Source of the DNA: Streptomyces hawaiiensis
GTDB lineage: Bacteria > Actinomycetota > Actinomycetes > Streptomycetales > Streptomycetaceae
Assembly (NCBI RefSeq): GCF_004803895.1
Contig: NZ_CP021978.1
Location: 7,316,001 to 7,380,000, forward strand
Length of the DNA: 64,000 nt
Reading direction: 5' to 3'
Below, piece after piece: positions 16,230 through 25,640 of this stretch. The notes beneath the pieces were generated by a model. The model worked only from the letters and a program-made list of their open reading frames with translations. It was not told where the DNA came from and searched no databases. The first letter of the stretch is position 1. Every line of letters begins with the position of its first letter. The position numbers were made by a program, and so were the translations under genes.

Positions 16230-17648
16230 GTGCCGTCGATGCTCGATGCCGTCGTAGTGGGTGCGGGGCCGAACGGACTGACCGCGGCCGTGGAGCTGGC
16301 CCGCCGCGGCTTCTCCGTCGCCGTCTTCGAGGCCCGGAGCACCGTGGGCGGCGGAGCCCGCACCGAGGAGCTCACCCTCCCCGGCTTCCGGCACGACCCG
16401 TGCTCCGCGGCCCACCCCCTCGCCATCAACTCACCGGCGTTCCGCGCCCTGCCGCTCGAGCGCTACGGCCTGGAGTGGCTGCACGCGGAGCTGCCCATGG
16501 CCCATCCCTTCCCGGACGGCACGGCGGCCGTCCTGGCCCGGACGGTCGGCGAGACGGCCGCCTCCTTCGGCCCGCGCGACGCCGGCGCGTACCGCAGGCT
16601 CGTCGAGCCCTTCCTGCCCAAGTGGGACACCCTCGCCCGGGACTTCATGTCCCTTCCGCTGACCGCGCTGCCCCGCGACCCGGTGACCCTCGCCCGCTTC
16701 GGCCTGGCCGGGCTGCCCCCGTCGACGATGCTGATGCGCCGCTTCCGCGACGAACCGGCCAGGGCCCTGTTCTCCGGGCTCGTCGCCCACGTGATGGCAC
16801 CGCTCGGCGGCTTCGCCACCGGCGCCATCGGCCTGGTCTTCGCCCTCGCGGCGCACGCCCGCGGCTGGCCCGTCGCCCGCGGCGGCTCCCAGTCCCTCTC
16901 CGACGCCCTCGCCGCCTACCTGCGTGACCTCGGCGGCAGCGTCCACACCGACTACGAGGTCAAACGCCTCGACGACCTGCCGCCGGCCCGGGCGTACGTC
17001 TTCGACACCTCGCCCACCGCCCTGGCCCGCATCGCCGGCTTCGGCAACCACTACGGCGGCTACCGCTACGGACCGGGCGTCTTCAAGGTCGACTACGCGC
17101 TGGACGGCCCCGTGCCCTGGACCGCGAAGGAGGCCCGCGCCGCAGGCACGGTGCAGATCGGCGCGAGCAGCGCGGAGATCGGCGCGGCCCTGCGCGCGGT
17201 GTCCCGGGAGGGCCGGGCCCCCGACAAGCCGTTCCTGATCACGGTGCAGCCGAGCGTCGTCGACCCCACCCGGGCCCCGGTCGGCAAGCACGTCTTCTGG
17301 GCCTACGGGCACGTCCCGCACGGCTGGACCGGTGACCTCACCGACGCCATCGAGCGCCAGCTGGAGCGCTTCGCCCCGGGCTTTCGCGACCGCGTCCTGG
17401 CCCGCGCCACGGCGGGCCCGCCGGAACTCGCCACCCGCAACGCCAACTACGTCGGCGGGGACATCGCCTCCGGCGCGGTCTCCGGCCTCCAGCTCCTGCT
17501 GCGCCCCAGGCCCACCCTGTTCCCGTACCGCACCCCGCACCCGGCGGTGTTCATCTGCTCGTCGGCGACCCCGCCGGGCCCCGGAGTGCACGGCATGTCG
17601 GGGCACAACGCGGCGAAGGCCGTCTGGAAGCGACTGAGGCAGACATGA
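16230..17648 (+). CDS. FAD-dependent oxidoreductase, phytoene desaturase-like
   Basis: The 472-residue protein begins with a Rossmann FAD-binding motif, VVVGAGPNGLTAAVELARRG, followed by an acidic end to the second strand (FEARSTVGGGA). The C-terminus has the family motif with IFICSSATPPGPGVHGMSG. It is like the phytoene dehydrogenase/amine oxidase superfamily, but no carotenoid genes are nearby, so the substrate is unknown. Either GTG 16230 (with AAGGGG upstream) or ATG 16239 (with GAAGG upstream) could be the start. Its stop overlaps the next start by four bases (ATGA), so it is coupled to the macrodomain gene. Confidence 0.85.
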   Translation: MPSMLDAVVVGAGPNGLTAAVELARRGFSVAVFEARSTVGGGARTEELTLPGFRHDPCSAAHPLAINSPAFRALPLERYGLEWLHAELPMAHPFPDGTAAVLARTVGETAASFGPRDAGAYRRLVEPFLPKWDTLARDFMSLPLTALPRDPVTLARFGLAGLPPSTMLMRRFRDEPARALFSGLVAHVMAPLGGFATGAIGLVFALAAHARGWPVARGGSQSLSDALAAYLRDLGGSVHTDYEVKRLDDLPPARAYVFDTSPTALARIAGFGNHYGGYRYGPGVFKVDYALDGPVPWTAKEARAAGTVQIGASSAEIGAALRAVSREGRAPDKPFLITVQPSVVDPTRAPVGKHVFWAYGHVPHGWTGDLTDAIERQLERFAPGFRDRVLARATAGPPELATRNANYVGGDIASGAVSGLQLLLRPRPTLFPYRTPHPAVFICSSATPPGPGVHGMSGHNAAKAVWKRLRQT

Positions 17649-18154
17649 CCACCATCGAACTGGTCCGGGGCGACATCACCCGCGAGAGCGTCGACGCGAT
17701 CGTCAACGCGGCCAATTCCTCACTGCTCGGCGGGGGAGGGGTCGACGGAGCGATCCACCGCCGCGGCGGCCCGGCCATCCTGGAGGACTGCCGCAGGCTC
17801 CGCGCGGCGCATCTCGGCAAGGGCCTGCCCACCGGCCAGGCCGTCGCCACCACCGCGGGCGACCTGGACGCCCGCTGGGTCATCCACACCGTCGGCCCGG
17901 TGTTCAGCGCGACCGACGACCGCTCCGCCCTCCTCGCCTCCTGCTACCGCGAGTCGCTTCGCGTCGCCGGCGAACTGGGCGCCCGTACCGTCGCGTTCCC
18001 CGCGATCTCCACCGGCGTCTACGGCTGGCCGATGGACGACGGAGCCCGCATCGCGGTCGAGACCGCACGGGTGGCGGACACGACGGTCGAGAAGGTCAGG
18101 TTCGTCCTCTTCGACGAGCGGGCGTACGAGGCGTTCGCCGCGCATCTTCGCTGA
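17645..18154 (+). CDS. Macrodomain protein, likely O-acetyl-ADP-ribose deacetylase
   Basis: The 169-residue product is a single MacroD-type macrodomain. VNAANSSLLGGGGVDGAIHR carries the catalytic-loop Asn and Asp, and FPAISTGVYGWP is the diphosphate loop. Such enzymes remove the acetyl group from O-acetyl-ADP-ribose made by sirtuins, or remove ADP-ribose from Glu/Asp side chains. It overlaps the upstream oxidoreductase by ATGA and so is probably translationally coupled to it. A Sir2 gene, a Nudix gene and an ADP-ribosylglycohydrolase gene lie about 15 kb away in this window. It converges on the class II amidotransferase gene with 18 bp between stops. Confidence 0.92.
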   Translation: MTTIELVRGDITRESVDAIVNAANSSLLGGGGVDGAIHRRGGPAILEDCRRLRAAHLGKGLPTGQAVATTAGDLDARWVIHTVGPVFSATDDRSALLASCYRESLRVAGELGARTVAFPAISTGVYGWPMDDGARIAVETARVADTTVEKVRFVLFDERAYEAFAAHLR

Positions 18155-18172
18155 GGCACGGGACGGCAGCGC

Positions 18173-19006
18173 TCAGACGGGCTCGGGCTCGAAGTGCCGC
18201 AGCAGGTGCCGGCCGGGCTGGACGACCCCGTAGGTGCTCTCCGGTACGGCGTTCCACACGCCGGGGAGATCGCCCAACGGCTCCGAGACGACCAGCCGGG
18301 TCTCGTCGGAGACATGGTTCAGGAACCCCAGGTCGGGGTGGAGCGCCCGGATGTCCTCCACCCGGCTGCTGTAGTACAACGACCGCGACTTTCCCGCGCT
18401 GGAGTACCGGAAGAACCACACCCGCTCCCCGTCGGTCACCGCGACCGTCATCTGGAGCGGCTGCGGTACTCCGTGCTCGCTGCCCAGCCGCTCGATCAGC
18501 CCCGTCATCCGGGCCACCGCACCCGGCGGATCTGCGTCCAGCCCGAGGGTGAGCGCCACGTGGAACATCACCTCGGAGTCCGTCGTGCCCTCCAGCGACG
18601 GGAACAGCCCCGGGTCCACCGCCAGCATCAGATCCCGGCGCAGTTCGCGGAACCCGTCGATCGCCCCGTTGTGCATCCACATCCACCGCCCGTGACGGAA
18701 CGGATGGCAGTTCGTCTGCTGCACGGCCGAGCCGGTGGAGGCGCGCACATGGGCGAAGAACAGCGACGAGCGGACATGATCGGAGATCTCCCGCAGATTA
18801 CGGTTGCTCCAGGCCGGGCCGGTGTCGCGGATGACGGCGGGCGTGCGCAGGTGCCACGCGTACCAGCCGACACCGAAACCGTCGCCGTTGGTGGTCTCGA
18901 CCCCCATCCGCGCGTGCAGGCTCTGGTCGATCAGCGAGTGCTCCGGGCGGTAGAGGACGTCGTCGAGCAGCACGGGAGTGCCCGAGTAGGCGAGCCAGCG
19001 GCACAT
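18173..19006 (-). CDS. Class II glutamine amidotransferase domain protein
   Basis: The 277-residue protein starts MCRWLAYSG, so Cys2 becomes the N-terminal nucleophile after Met removal. NGDGFGVGWYAW, FFAHVRAST, NCHPFRHG and MHNGAIDGF are the glutaminase motifs. It has no second synthase domain, like the YafJ group, whose acceptor is unknown. It is not in an ergothioneine cluster, so EgtC is less likely. AGGGG stands eight bases before the ATG; the open frame extending to 22114 is not coding upstream of here. It converges with the macrodomain gene. Confidence 0.9.
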   Translation of the reverse strand: MCRWLAYSGTPVLLDDVLYRPEHSLIDQSLHARMGVETTNGDGFGVGWYAWHLRTPAVIRDTGPAWSNRNLREISDHVRSSLFFAHVRASTGSAVQQTNCHPFRHGRWMWMHNGAIDGFRELRRDLMLAVDPGLFPSLEGTTDSEVMFHVALTLGLDADPPGAVARMTGLIERLGSEHGVPQPLQMTVAVTDGERVWFFRYSSAGKSRSLYYSSRVEDIRALHPDLGFLNHVSDETRLVVSEPLGDLPGVWNAVPESTYGVVQPGRHLLRHFEPEPV

Positions 19007-19422
19007 GGCCGATACCCCTGTTCCGAGCCGCCCGGGCCGGGCCGCACGGCTCCGTAGGTGGTGTGCGTGGACCTCAGAGAACAACGGCCGGGCCCGGGGG
19101 CGCATCGCCCGCCGCGGGTGGTTACGGGGCCCGGGCCCGGGTGGGCGCGGGCGAGGGAACGCTGACGTCGACCGGCCCTCACAACCGACACCGCCGACCG
19201 GACCCGGCATCTTCCGGGCGCGTCTGCTCCGGGCGCCGCACGCCGCCGGGGTGCCGCCGGCGGGCGAGGCCGGCTGCCCGGCGGAGGCGGCCCCGGATGG
19301 ACCGGCGGACGCTGACCTGCCCGGCCTCCGACCCGGAGTGCCGGAACCGGACCACCGTGGTCGGGTTCGACGCACTCGACCGGACGACCTCACCCGGAGG
19401 CCCACGACCCGCTGCCGCGGGA
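19007..19422. other. 416-bp gene-free gap
   Basis: It separates the amidotransferase start from the DUF2252 stop, both on the minus strand. GGGCCCGGG-type palindromes around 19088-19142 could end the DUF2252 transcript. I see no gene. Confidence 0.45.
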
Positions 19423-20829
19423 CTACTCCGCCGCGCGGACCCGGCCCGAGCGGACCGCCGCGCCCAGCGCCTCGAAGTCCCGCTCGTTCTGGTCGGCGTA
19501 CGCCTGGGCGAACACGGTGAGCGCACGGTCGAAGCGGTCGCCGCCGCCCAGGTAGGCCGCGAGGGCGACGGGGTCGCCGGAGCGTGCGTGGGCCCGTGCC
19601 AGGCTCGCCCCGCACAGCCGCCCGAACAGCCGCAGCAGGCCGGGGTCCATGGTCTCCGGCCGGGCGATGCCCTTCCAGTCGCGCAACTGCCGTACGTAGA
19701 AGTCCCGCTCGTGCCCGTCGAGCCCCACCGCGTGGGTCCAGCCCAGCAGGATGTCGCTGGTCGTCTGGATCAGCCGCTGTCCCGCCACCACGCGCCGGCC
19801 CTGGTTGTCCCAGCGGTCGCCGCCGCTGTGGACGGCGAGCACCGACTCCTGTGCCTCCTTGGCCTGGAGCAGCAGGGGATCGTCGTCGTCCCGGCCGAGC
19901 AGCAGCACGATCCAGCAGCGGGTGCCGACGCTGCCGACCCCGACCACCTTGCGGGCGATGTCCACCGGGCGGTAGCGGCGCAGCAGATGCCGGCGCTCCG
20001 ACGACAGGGTCCGGGCGTAACCCTCCAGGACGGCGCGCAGCTCCTTCTCCCGGCCGTGCGGCGAGGAGTCGTCCGCCAGGTCCCGCAGCGGGGTGATCAG
20101 CGGCGGGTCCGGTGTGATCCGCCGCCCCTCGGCCGTGGCCCGGGTGAGTTTCGCGTAGGCCTGCATATGGGTGCGGGTCCGCGCGTCGGCCGTGGCCTTC
20201 GCGGTGCGGCGCCGCGCCTCCTTGGGCATCGACGCGGCCATCAGCTCCCGCAGGCGGTCGGCGTCGTCCTGGGCGTACCAGATGTCCAGGGTGCGCATCC
20301 CGGCGAACTCCCGCATCCGCCGCCGGTAGGCCCGGACACACGTCTCCACCACGCTGATCTGCTCCGCCGCCGAGAAGCCGTTGGCGCGGCCCGCGATGGC
20401 GAAACTGGCCGCGAGCCGTTTGACGTCCCACTCGAACGGCCCGGCCAGCGTCTCGTCGAAGTCGTTGATGTCGAAGACCAGGTGGCGCTCCGGCGAGGCC
20501 AGCAGCCGGAAGTTCAGCAGATGGGCGTCCCCGCACAGCTGCACCCGCAGCCCGGTGTCCGTGGTGGCCCCGAGGTCCGCCGCCATGATCGCCGCCGCGC
20601 CGCGGTAGAAACGGAACGGGGACTCGAGCATGCGGCCGTAGCGGATCGGCACCAGCTCCGGTACGCGGGTGGCCGACTGGCGCTCCACCACCTCGACCGG
20701 GTCGAACCGGTCCGGCCCCGCCTCGAACCCGGCCTGGGACGACCGCGGCACCCGCCGCCGCGCGTCCCGGCCCGCGGCCGTCCGCTCGGCCGGTGACACG
20801 AAGGTCGTGAAGGGGCTCGGTACGGTCAT
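19423..20829 (-). CDS. DUF2252 protein
   Basis: This 468-residue protein matches DUF2252 in length and motifs: VPIRYGRMLESPFRFYRGAA, LCGDAHLLNFRLL, FDINDFDET and DVKRLAASFAIAGR. The GDAHLLN and NDFDE pair looks like the catalytic loop and metal site of kinase-like folds, but I know of no proven activity. The start lies three bases after the stop of the potassium-channel gene, so the two are probably translationally coupled. A role in stress or ion-linked signalling would be a guess. Confidence 0.9.
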   Translation of the reverse strand: MTVPSPFTTFVSPAERTAAGRDARRRVPRSSQAGFEAGPDRFDPVEVVERQSATRVPELVPIRYGRMLESPFRFYRGAAAIMAADLGATTDTGLRVQLCGDAHLLNFRLLASPERHLVFDINDFDETLAGPFEWDVKRLAASFAIAGRANGFSAAEQISVVETCVRAYRRRMREFAGMRTLDIWYAQDDADRLRELMAASMPKEARRRTAKATADARTRTHMQAYAKLTRATAEGRRITPDPPLITPLRDLADDSSPHGREKELRAVLEGYARTLSSERRHLLRRYRPVDIARKVVGVGSVGTRCWIVLLLGRDDDDPLLLQAKEAQESVLAVHSGGDRWDNQGRRVVAGQRLIQTTSDILLGWTHAVGLDGHERDFYVRQLRDWKGIARPETMDPGLLRLFGRLCGASLARAHARSGDPVALAAYLGGGDRFDRALTVFAQAYADQNERDFEALGAAVRSGRVRAAE

Positions 20830-20832
20830 GGC

Positions 20833-21411
20833 TCAGCCCTCCGGCTGCGAGGGGAAGTCGTCCGAGGGCTCCCGGCCCTGCCGGCGCAGTCCCGCCCGCA
20901 CCGCGCCGGCCAGGATCCGCGCCGCCACGCCCACCAGCAGCAGCCCGCCCGCCATCTGCGTCATCGTCAGCACCCGCCCGGTCTGGGAGCGAGCCGCGAT
21001 GTCGCCGTAGCCGACGGTGGTGAACGTGGTGAGCGTGAAGTACAGGGAGTCCGTCTTGGTCAGCGGCTCGCTGAACGACCCCGGGGTCGTGTGCTCCAGC
21101 AGGAAGTAGGCGCCCGCGAAGAGCAGCAGGAACAGCGCCAGCGTCGTGGCCAGGGCCTCGACGGCCTTCAGCCGGGGGTAGGGCGAGGTCACGATGGCCC
21201 GCACCTCCCACCAGAAGACCACGACCACCAGCAGCAGACCGCAGGCCAACAGCACCGAATCGCCGCTCGTGCCCCGCCCGTCCAGGGGCAGCAGGTAGTA
21301 GACCGTGATGAGCCCGGCCGCGATGAGCACGGCACGCAGGACGGCCGAGACCGCCGCGCGCCGCGGCTGCCCCGGCCGCCGCCGGTACGGCACCTCCGCT
21401 GGATCGTCCAT
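20833..21411 (-). CDS. Potassium channel family protein (ion channel)
   Basis: The 192-residue protein has four likely membrane segments (about 21-43, 52-70, 86-105, 150-170) and a K+ selectivity filter TTVGYGD at 132-138, preceded by the pore helix SLYFTLTTFT. It lacks an RCK domain; the C-terminal tail is short and charged. The ATG at 21411 is preferred; the open frame to 21600 upstream is rich in Pro/Arg and lacks a ribosome site. It is the first gene of a two-gene unit with the DUF2252 gene and is divergent from the SHOCT gene. Confidence 0.88.
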   Translation of the reverse strand: MDDPAEVPYRRRPGQPRRAAVSAVLRAVLIAAGLITVYYLLPLDGRGTSGDSVLLACGLLLVVVVFWWEVRAIVTSPYPRLKAVEALATTLALFLLLFAGAYFLLEHTTPGSFSEPLTKTDSLYFTLTTFTTVGYGDIAARSQTGRVLTMTQMAGGLLLVGVAARILAGAVRAGLRRQGREPSDDFPSQPEG

Positions 21412-21598
21412 CGCGTGTCTCTCGGTCTCGGTCCTGGCCCCCGGCACCCGGGCACCGCACAAGGCCTGCCCCACCACCCCAGCGCCCCGGCGCCCCGTAC
21501 GGATCACCCGCCACGGGTGAGGCGCCCCGGCCCGGGCCCCGAGCAGGCTGGGGTCGACGGGGACGGCCGTCGGGCGTGCCCCCGGGACGGAGACCGAC

Positions 21599-22069
21599 AT
21601 GAGCGCGCAGAACTACCTGGCGTACGACTTTCCGCTGCTGAGCGCCTTCTGGTCGATGCTGTGGTTCTTCCTCTGGATCATGTGGTTCGTCCTGCTCTTC
21701 CGGGTGGTCCTCGACATCTTCCGCGACGATTCCCTGAGCGGCGGGGCCAAGGCCGGCTGGCTCGTCTTCTGCGTCGTCCTGCCCTTCCTGGGCGTGTTCG
21801 TCTACGTCCTCGCCCGCGGCCGGAACATGGGCCGCCGGGAAACGGACCAGGCCCGCGCCCAGCAGCAGGCCTTCGACAGCTACATCAGGCAGACCGCCCG
21901 GGGCGGCGAGAACCGGACCAGCAGCGTCGACGAGCTCGCCAGGCTGTCCGAGATCCGCTCCCGCGGCGACATCACGGACGAGGAGTTCCGCAGGGCGAAG
22001 GAGCTGGTACTCAGCGGTTCCGGAGCCTCGGGCGCCTCGGCCCCCGGCACCCCCACCTCCGGTCGCTGA
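21599..22069 (+). CDS. Membrane protein with C-terminal SHOCT domain
   Basis: The 156-residue product has two hydrophobic segments (WSMLWFFLWIMWFVLLFRVV, and WLVFCVVLPFLGVFVYVLA), the layout of phospholipase D-nuclease N-terminal proteins. A short SHOCT motif near 108-140 follows (VDELARLSEIRSRGDITDEE). SHOCT segments are often at the C-terminus of bacterial membrane proteins and are thought to promote oligomerisation. Function is unknown. It is 187 bp from the divergent K+ channel start and 32 bp before the next membrane gene, so the two small membrane genes are likely co-transcribed. Confidence 0.85.
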   Translation: MSAQNYLAYDFPLLSAFWSMLWFFLWIMWFVLLFRVVLDIFRDDSLSGGAKAGWLVFCVVLPFLGVFVYVLARGRNMGRRETDQARAQQQAFDSYIRQTARGGENRTSSVDELARLSEIRSRGDITDEEFRRAKELVLSGSGASGASAPGTPTSGR

Positions 22070-22101
22070 CCGCGCCGGACCCAGCAGAAGCGAGGTAGCA
22101 G

Positions 22102-22518
22102 ATGACCGCCACACACCCCACGCACGGGCACACGACGGCGAAGCACGGCTTGGCCACCGGCATGATGGTCTTCGCGGCCGTCATGCTCATGATCGCCGGG
22201 ATCCTGGCCGTCTTCCGCGGTATCGCGGCGATCGCCGAGGACGAGGTTTTCGTCTCGACCCGCAACTACATCTTCGAGTTCGATCTCACCGGCTGGGGCT
22301 GGATCCACCTCGCCCTGGGCGTGGCCGCCGTGCTCATCAGCATGGGCCTGTTCCAGGGGGCGGGCTGGGCGCGCGTCACGGGCGTGGGCATCGCCGGACT
22401 CGTCATCATCGCCAACTTCCTCTCCCTGCCGGCCTACCCGGTCTGGTCCGTGATCATGATCGCGATGTCCGCGTTCATCATCTGGGCCCTGTGCAGCCCA
22501 CGCAAGGGTGACACCTGA
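22102..22518 (+). CDS. DUF7144-like four-helix membrane protein
   Basis: The 138-residue protein has a His/Thr-rich start (THPTHGHTTAKHG) and four hydrophobic segments. The pattern of FRGIAAIAEDEVFV, then WGWIHLALGVAAV and a final IIWALCSP is familiar from Streptomyces small membrane proteins, now called DUF7144. GAGG is seven bases before the ATG. It follows the SHOCT gene in the same direction and ends 11 bp before the convergent PP2C gene. The function is unknown. Confidence 0.8.
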   Translation: MTATHPTHGHTTAKHGLATGMMVFAAVMLMIAGILAVFRGIAAIAEDEVFVSTRNYIFEFDLTGWGWIHLALGVAAVLISMGLFQGAGWARVTGVGIAGLVIIANFLSLPAYPVWSVIMIAMSAFIIWALCSPRKGDT

Positions 22519-22529
22519 GCCGTCGCGGG

Positions 22530-24575
22530 TCAGGCCCGCCTGCGGACCAGCAGCAGGGCCACGTCGTCGTCCGGTTCGGGACTCAGCGCGCTGAGCAGAC
22601 TGTCGCTCGCGCGCTGAAGACTGGGCCCCGCGCTGCGGAGCAGCCGGGTCAGTGTGTCGAGGCCGGTGTCGATCGGCTCCGCGCGGTTCTCGACCAGCCC
22701 GTCCGTGTACAGGGCGAGCAGGGAGCCGGGGGCGAGTTCCACCTCCACCGTGCCGAACTCCACGCCGCCGACCCCGAGCGGCACACCACCCGGCACGTCG
22801 ACGAGCCTCGCGCTGCCGTCCGCACCGGCGAGCACCGGCGGCAGATGCCCGGCGCTGGACAGCTCGCAGGTGCCGCGCCCCAGGTCGCACACCGCGTACA
22901 CGCACGTGGCGATCGCGTCGCCGAGCGAGCCGGCGATGTCGTCGAGGTGCCGCAGCAGCTCAGCGGGCGGCAGGTCCAGCCGGGCCAGCGCCCGCGTCGC
23001 CGTGCTCAGCTGCCCCATGATCGCCGCGGCCTGGACGCCCTTGCCCATGACGTCCCCGACGACCAGCCCGGTGCGCCCCGGGCCCAGCGGCAGGACGTCG
23101 TACCAGTCGCCGCCGACCTCGCTGAGGGCCGGGCGATAGCGGGCGGCGATGTCCAGCCCCTCCCGCTCGGCGGGTGTGCTCGGCAGCAGGCTGCGCTGCA
23201 GGGTCAGGGCGGTGCCGCGTTCGCGGCCGTAGAGGCGGGCGTTGTCTATGCAGATCGCGGCGCGGGCGGCCAGTTCCGAGGCGAGCACCTGGTCCCGGCC
23301 GTCGAAGGGGCGCTCGTTGACCGTGCGGTACAGCGAGAGCGTGCCGAGCACCTTGCCCCGCGCCACCAGCGGCAGCGCCAGGTAGGAGTGGGCGCCGGCC
23401 TCGTGCAGGGCCAGGGCGGCCCGTGAGTCCCGGGCCAGACGCCGCAGCATCTTGCCGTCCACCCGCTCGACCAGGACCGGACGGGCGCTGCGGACGCACT
23501 GCGTGATGATCCGCGACGAGCCGTACGTGGCCAGCTCGCCCACGGGGTCGGCGGCGTGGATGGCGTCGGTGGGGTAGCCGGCCGCGACGGCCAGCGCCCG
23601 GAACTCGGCCGGTGCGCCGCCCGACACGGGCGCGATGGTGCCCCGGGCCACGACCGACTCCAGGACGTCCACCGCGGCCAGGTCCGCGAGATGCGGCACG
23701 ACCACGCCGGCCAGCTCCCGGGCGGTCTGCTGGAGGTCGAGCGTGGTGCCGATCTTCATCCCCGCGTCGGCGATCACCGACAGGTGCTGGCGCGCCTGCG
23801 CCACCTCGGCGGCGGCCTGCTGGCGCTCGGTGACGTCCAGCACGGCCATCGCGAGCCCGAGCACCCGGCCGTCGGTGTCCTCGATGCGGTGGTACGACTC
23901 CGAGTAGGCGCGCTCCTGGACGTCTGCCGCCGTACGCCCGACGGTCTGCTGGTCGAGCAGCGGCCTGCCGGTCTCCAGGACGTGCCGCATCCGGGCCTCG
24001 ATGGTCTCCACGTCCAGGTCGGGCAGCACCTCGCCGATCCGGCGCCCCAGTACGGCCTCCTCGGGCACGCCGTTGATCCGCTCCAGCGCGGGGTTGACCC
24101 CGACCCAGCGCAGGTCGTTGTCGAAGACGGCGATGCCGAGCGGGGTCTGGTTGACGAGGCTGTGCGAGAGGGCGAGGTCGCGCTCCACCCGCCGTACGGT
24201 CGTCGCGTCCGTGGCGAGTCCCAGCAGGTGGGGCTGCCCCTCGGGGTCGAGGAGGCGCATCGTACGGAACTCCACGGCGCGTTCCGTGCCGTCGCGGTGC
24301 CGCAGCGGGAAGACACCGGCCCACCGGGCGCCCGTGCTGACCTGGGCGAACAACTCCCTGCCCCGGGACCGGTTCGCGGGGGAGACCAGGAGGGTGTCGG
24401 CGCGCTGACGCAGGGCCTCCTGCGCACTCCAGCCGAGCAGCTGCTCGATCTCGGGGCTCCACAGCGCGATGTGCCCGCCCGGGTCCAGGACCACCGCCGC
24501 GACCTTCAGCAGTTCCAGCAGCCCGCCGGGCGCGGCCGTGACGGCGTCGCGGTCCGAGGTCGCATACCCGTTCAT
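22530..24575 (-). CDS. PAS-PAS-GAF-SpoIIE (PP2C) phosphatase
   Basis: The 681-residue protein has two PAS domains (about 14-130 and 130-250; IALWSPEIEQLLGWS, LRWVGVNPALERINGV), a GAF domain (about 255-430) and a SpoIIE-type PP2C phosphatase (about 455-680). The phosphatase has GGDWYDVLPL, VVGDVMGKGV, ATCVYAVCDL, SAGHLPP and DDVALLLVRR, including metal-binding aspartates. Such proteins dephosphorylate anti-anti-sigma factors in response to a signal. No sigma, anti-sigma or antagonist gene is adjacent. AAAGGAG precedes the ATG at a normal distance. It converges with the DUF7144-like gene. Confidence 0.92.
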   Translation of the reverse strand: MNGYATSDRDAVTAAPGGLLELLKVAAVVLDPGGHIALWSPEIEQLLGWSAQEALRQRADTLLVSPANRSRGRELFAQVSTGARWAGVFPLRHRDGTERAVEFRTMRLLDPEGQPHLLGLATDATTVRRVERDLALSHSLVNQTPLGIAVFDNDLRWVGVNPALERINGVPEEAVLGRRIGEVLPDLDVETIEARMRHVLETGRPLLDQQTVGRTAADVQERAYSESYHRIEDTDGRVLGLAMAVLDVTERQQAAAEVAQARQHLSVIADAGMKIGTTLDLQQTARELAGVVVPHLADLAAVDVLESVVARGTIAPVSGGAPAEFRALAVAAGYPTDAIHAADPVGELATYGSSRIITQCVRSARPVLVERVDGKMLRRLARDSRAALALHEAGAHSYLALPLVARGKVLGTLSLYRTVNERPFDGRDQVLASELAARAAICIDNARLYGRERGTALTLQRSLLPSTPAEREGLDIAARYRPALSEVGGDWYDVLPLGPGRTGLVVGDVMGKGVQAAAIMGQLSTATRALARLDLPPAELLRHLDDIAGSLGDAIATCVYAVCDLGRGTCELSSAGHLPPVLAGADGSARLVDVPGGVPLGVGGVEFGTVEVELAPGSLLALYTDGLVENRAEPIDTGLDTLTRLLRSAGPSLQRASDSLLSALSPEPDDDVALLLVRRRA

Positions 24576-24727
24576 GCGAGCCGCTCCTTTCGGCGCGGCA
24601 AAGGTACCGCCATGATCTGGTGCGCTGGCTGTCCGATGAGGTCACATTACGGTCGGAGGAGCGGCACTGTCGCGCCGAAATGACAAAAAACCGCGGGTCG
24701 GCACACCCGGCGGGAGGGAGCGGCGTG

Positions 24728-25557
24728 ATGGGGGACTGGACACTGCGGGAGAGCCTGGTCACCGCCTCGGGGCCGGTGCGCTGGGACCGGCTCGGCGAGC
24801 CCGGCGGTGAGCCGGTCGTGCTGCTGCACGGAACGCCCTTCTCGTCGTACGTGTGGCACGAGGTCGCACCCGCCCTGGCCGCCGCCGGGCACCATGTGCA
24901 CCTGTGGGACATGGCGGGCTACGGCACCTCCGCCATGCACGCCGGCCAGGACCTCTCGCTGGCCGCCCAGGGCCGGATCCTCACCGAACTGCTCGCGCAC
25001 TGGGGACTGCGGGACCGTCCGTGATCGCACACGACTTCGGCGGATGCGTGGCCCTGCGGGCCCACCTGCTGCACGGGGCCCGCTACCGGCGGCTCGCGCT
25101 GGTCGACCCGGTGGCCCTGAGGCCCTGGGGTTCCCCCTTCTTCCGGCTGGTCGGGGAGCACAGCCAGGTCTTCGAGCAGCTCCCGGCAGCGCTGCACGAG
25201 GCCCTGGTGCGCGAGTACGTCTCCTCCGCGAGCCATCTCGGCCTGCGGCCCGCCATCCTCGACGCGCTGGTCGGGCCCTGGACGGGGGAGGAGGGGCAGG
25301 CCGCCTTCTACCGGCAGATCGCGCAGGCCGACCAGCGCTACACCGACGAGATCCAGCCGCTGTACCCCACGATCGACCTGCCGGTGACGGTCTGCTGGGG
25401 CACCGAGGACACCTGAGTCCCGTTCACCAAGGGGCAGGAACTGGCCGCCCTGATCCCGGGTGCCCGCCTGGTGCCCGTCCCGCAGGCCGGCCATCTCGTT
25501 CCGCTGGACGCCCCCGCCCTGCTGACGAGCGAGTTGCTCAGCTTCCTCACGGTCTGA
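24728..25557 (+). pseudogene. Broken alpha/beta hydrolase (haloalkane dehalogenase/epoxide hydrolase-like)
   Basis: The first frame encodes VVLLHGTPFSSYVWHEV and LWDMAGYGTS and ends with TGA after GLRDRP. A frame one base short then continues with VIAHDFGG (Asp nucleophile elbow) to WGTEDT, where TGA at 25414-25416 stands where relatives have Trp. The same frame then resumes as VPFTKGQELAALIPGARL and AGHLVPLDAP (catalytic His) to the stop at 25555. So one single-base deletion near 25018 and one nonsense codon split a normal 275-residue enzyme. The deletion fits a GG-to-G slip and could be a sequencing error; the nonsense codon argues for real decay. Confidence 0.85.
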
Positions 25558-25611
25558 GAGCCCGTCCGACACCGGGGAACCATCAGGACCGCACAAAGTC
25601 CGACGGGGTCA

Positions 25612-25640
25612 TTGCTTCGTTTGTGTTCGAGTCCTAGGGT
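25612..25640 (+). promoter_or_regulatory. Possible promoter for the beta-galactosidase gene
   Basis: TTGCTT at 25612-25617 and TAGGGT at 25635-25640 are separated by 17 bp, about 140 bp before the ATG. No known sugar-regulator operator is evident. Confidence 0.4.

Noticed and set aside
18173..22114. A 1,313-codon minus-strand open frame
   Set aside because: Only the last 278 codons are a real gene (class II amidotransferase from ATG 19006); the rest is antisense to, or in another frame of, real genes and has typical high-GC composition.
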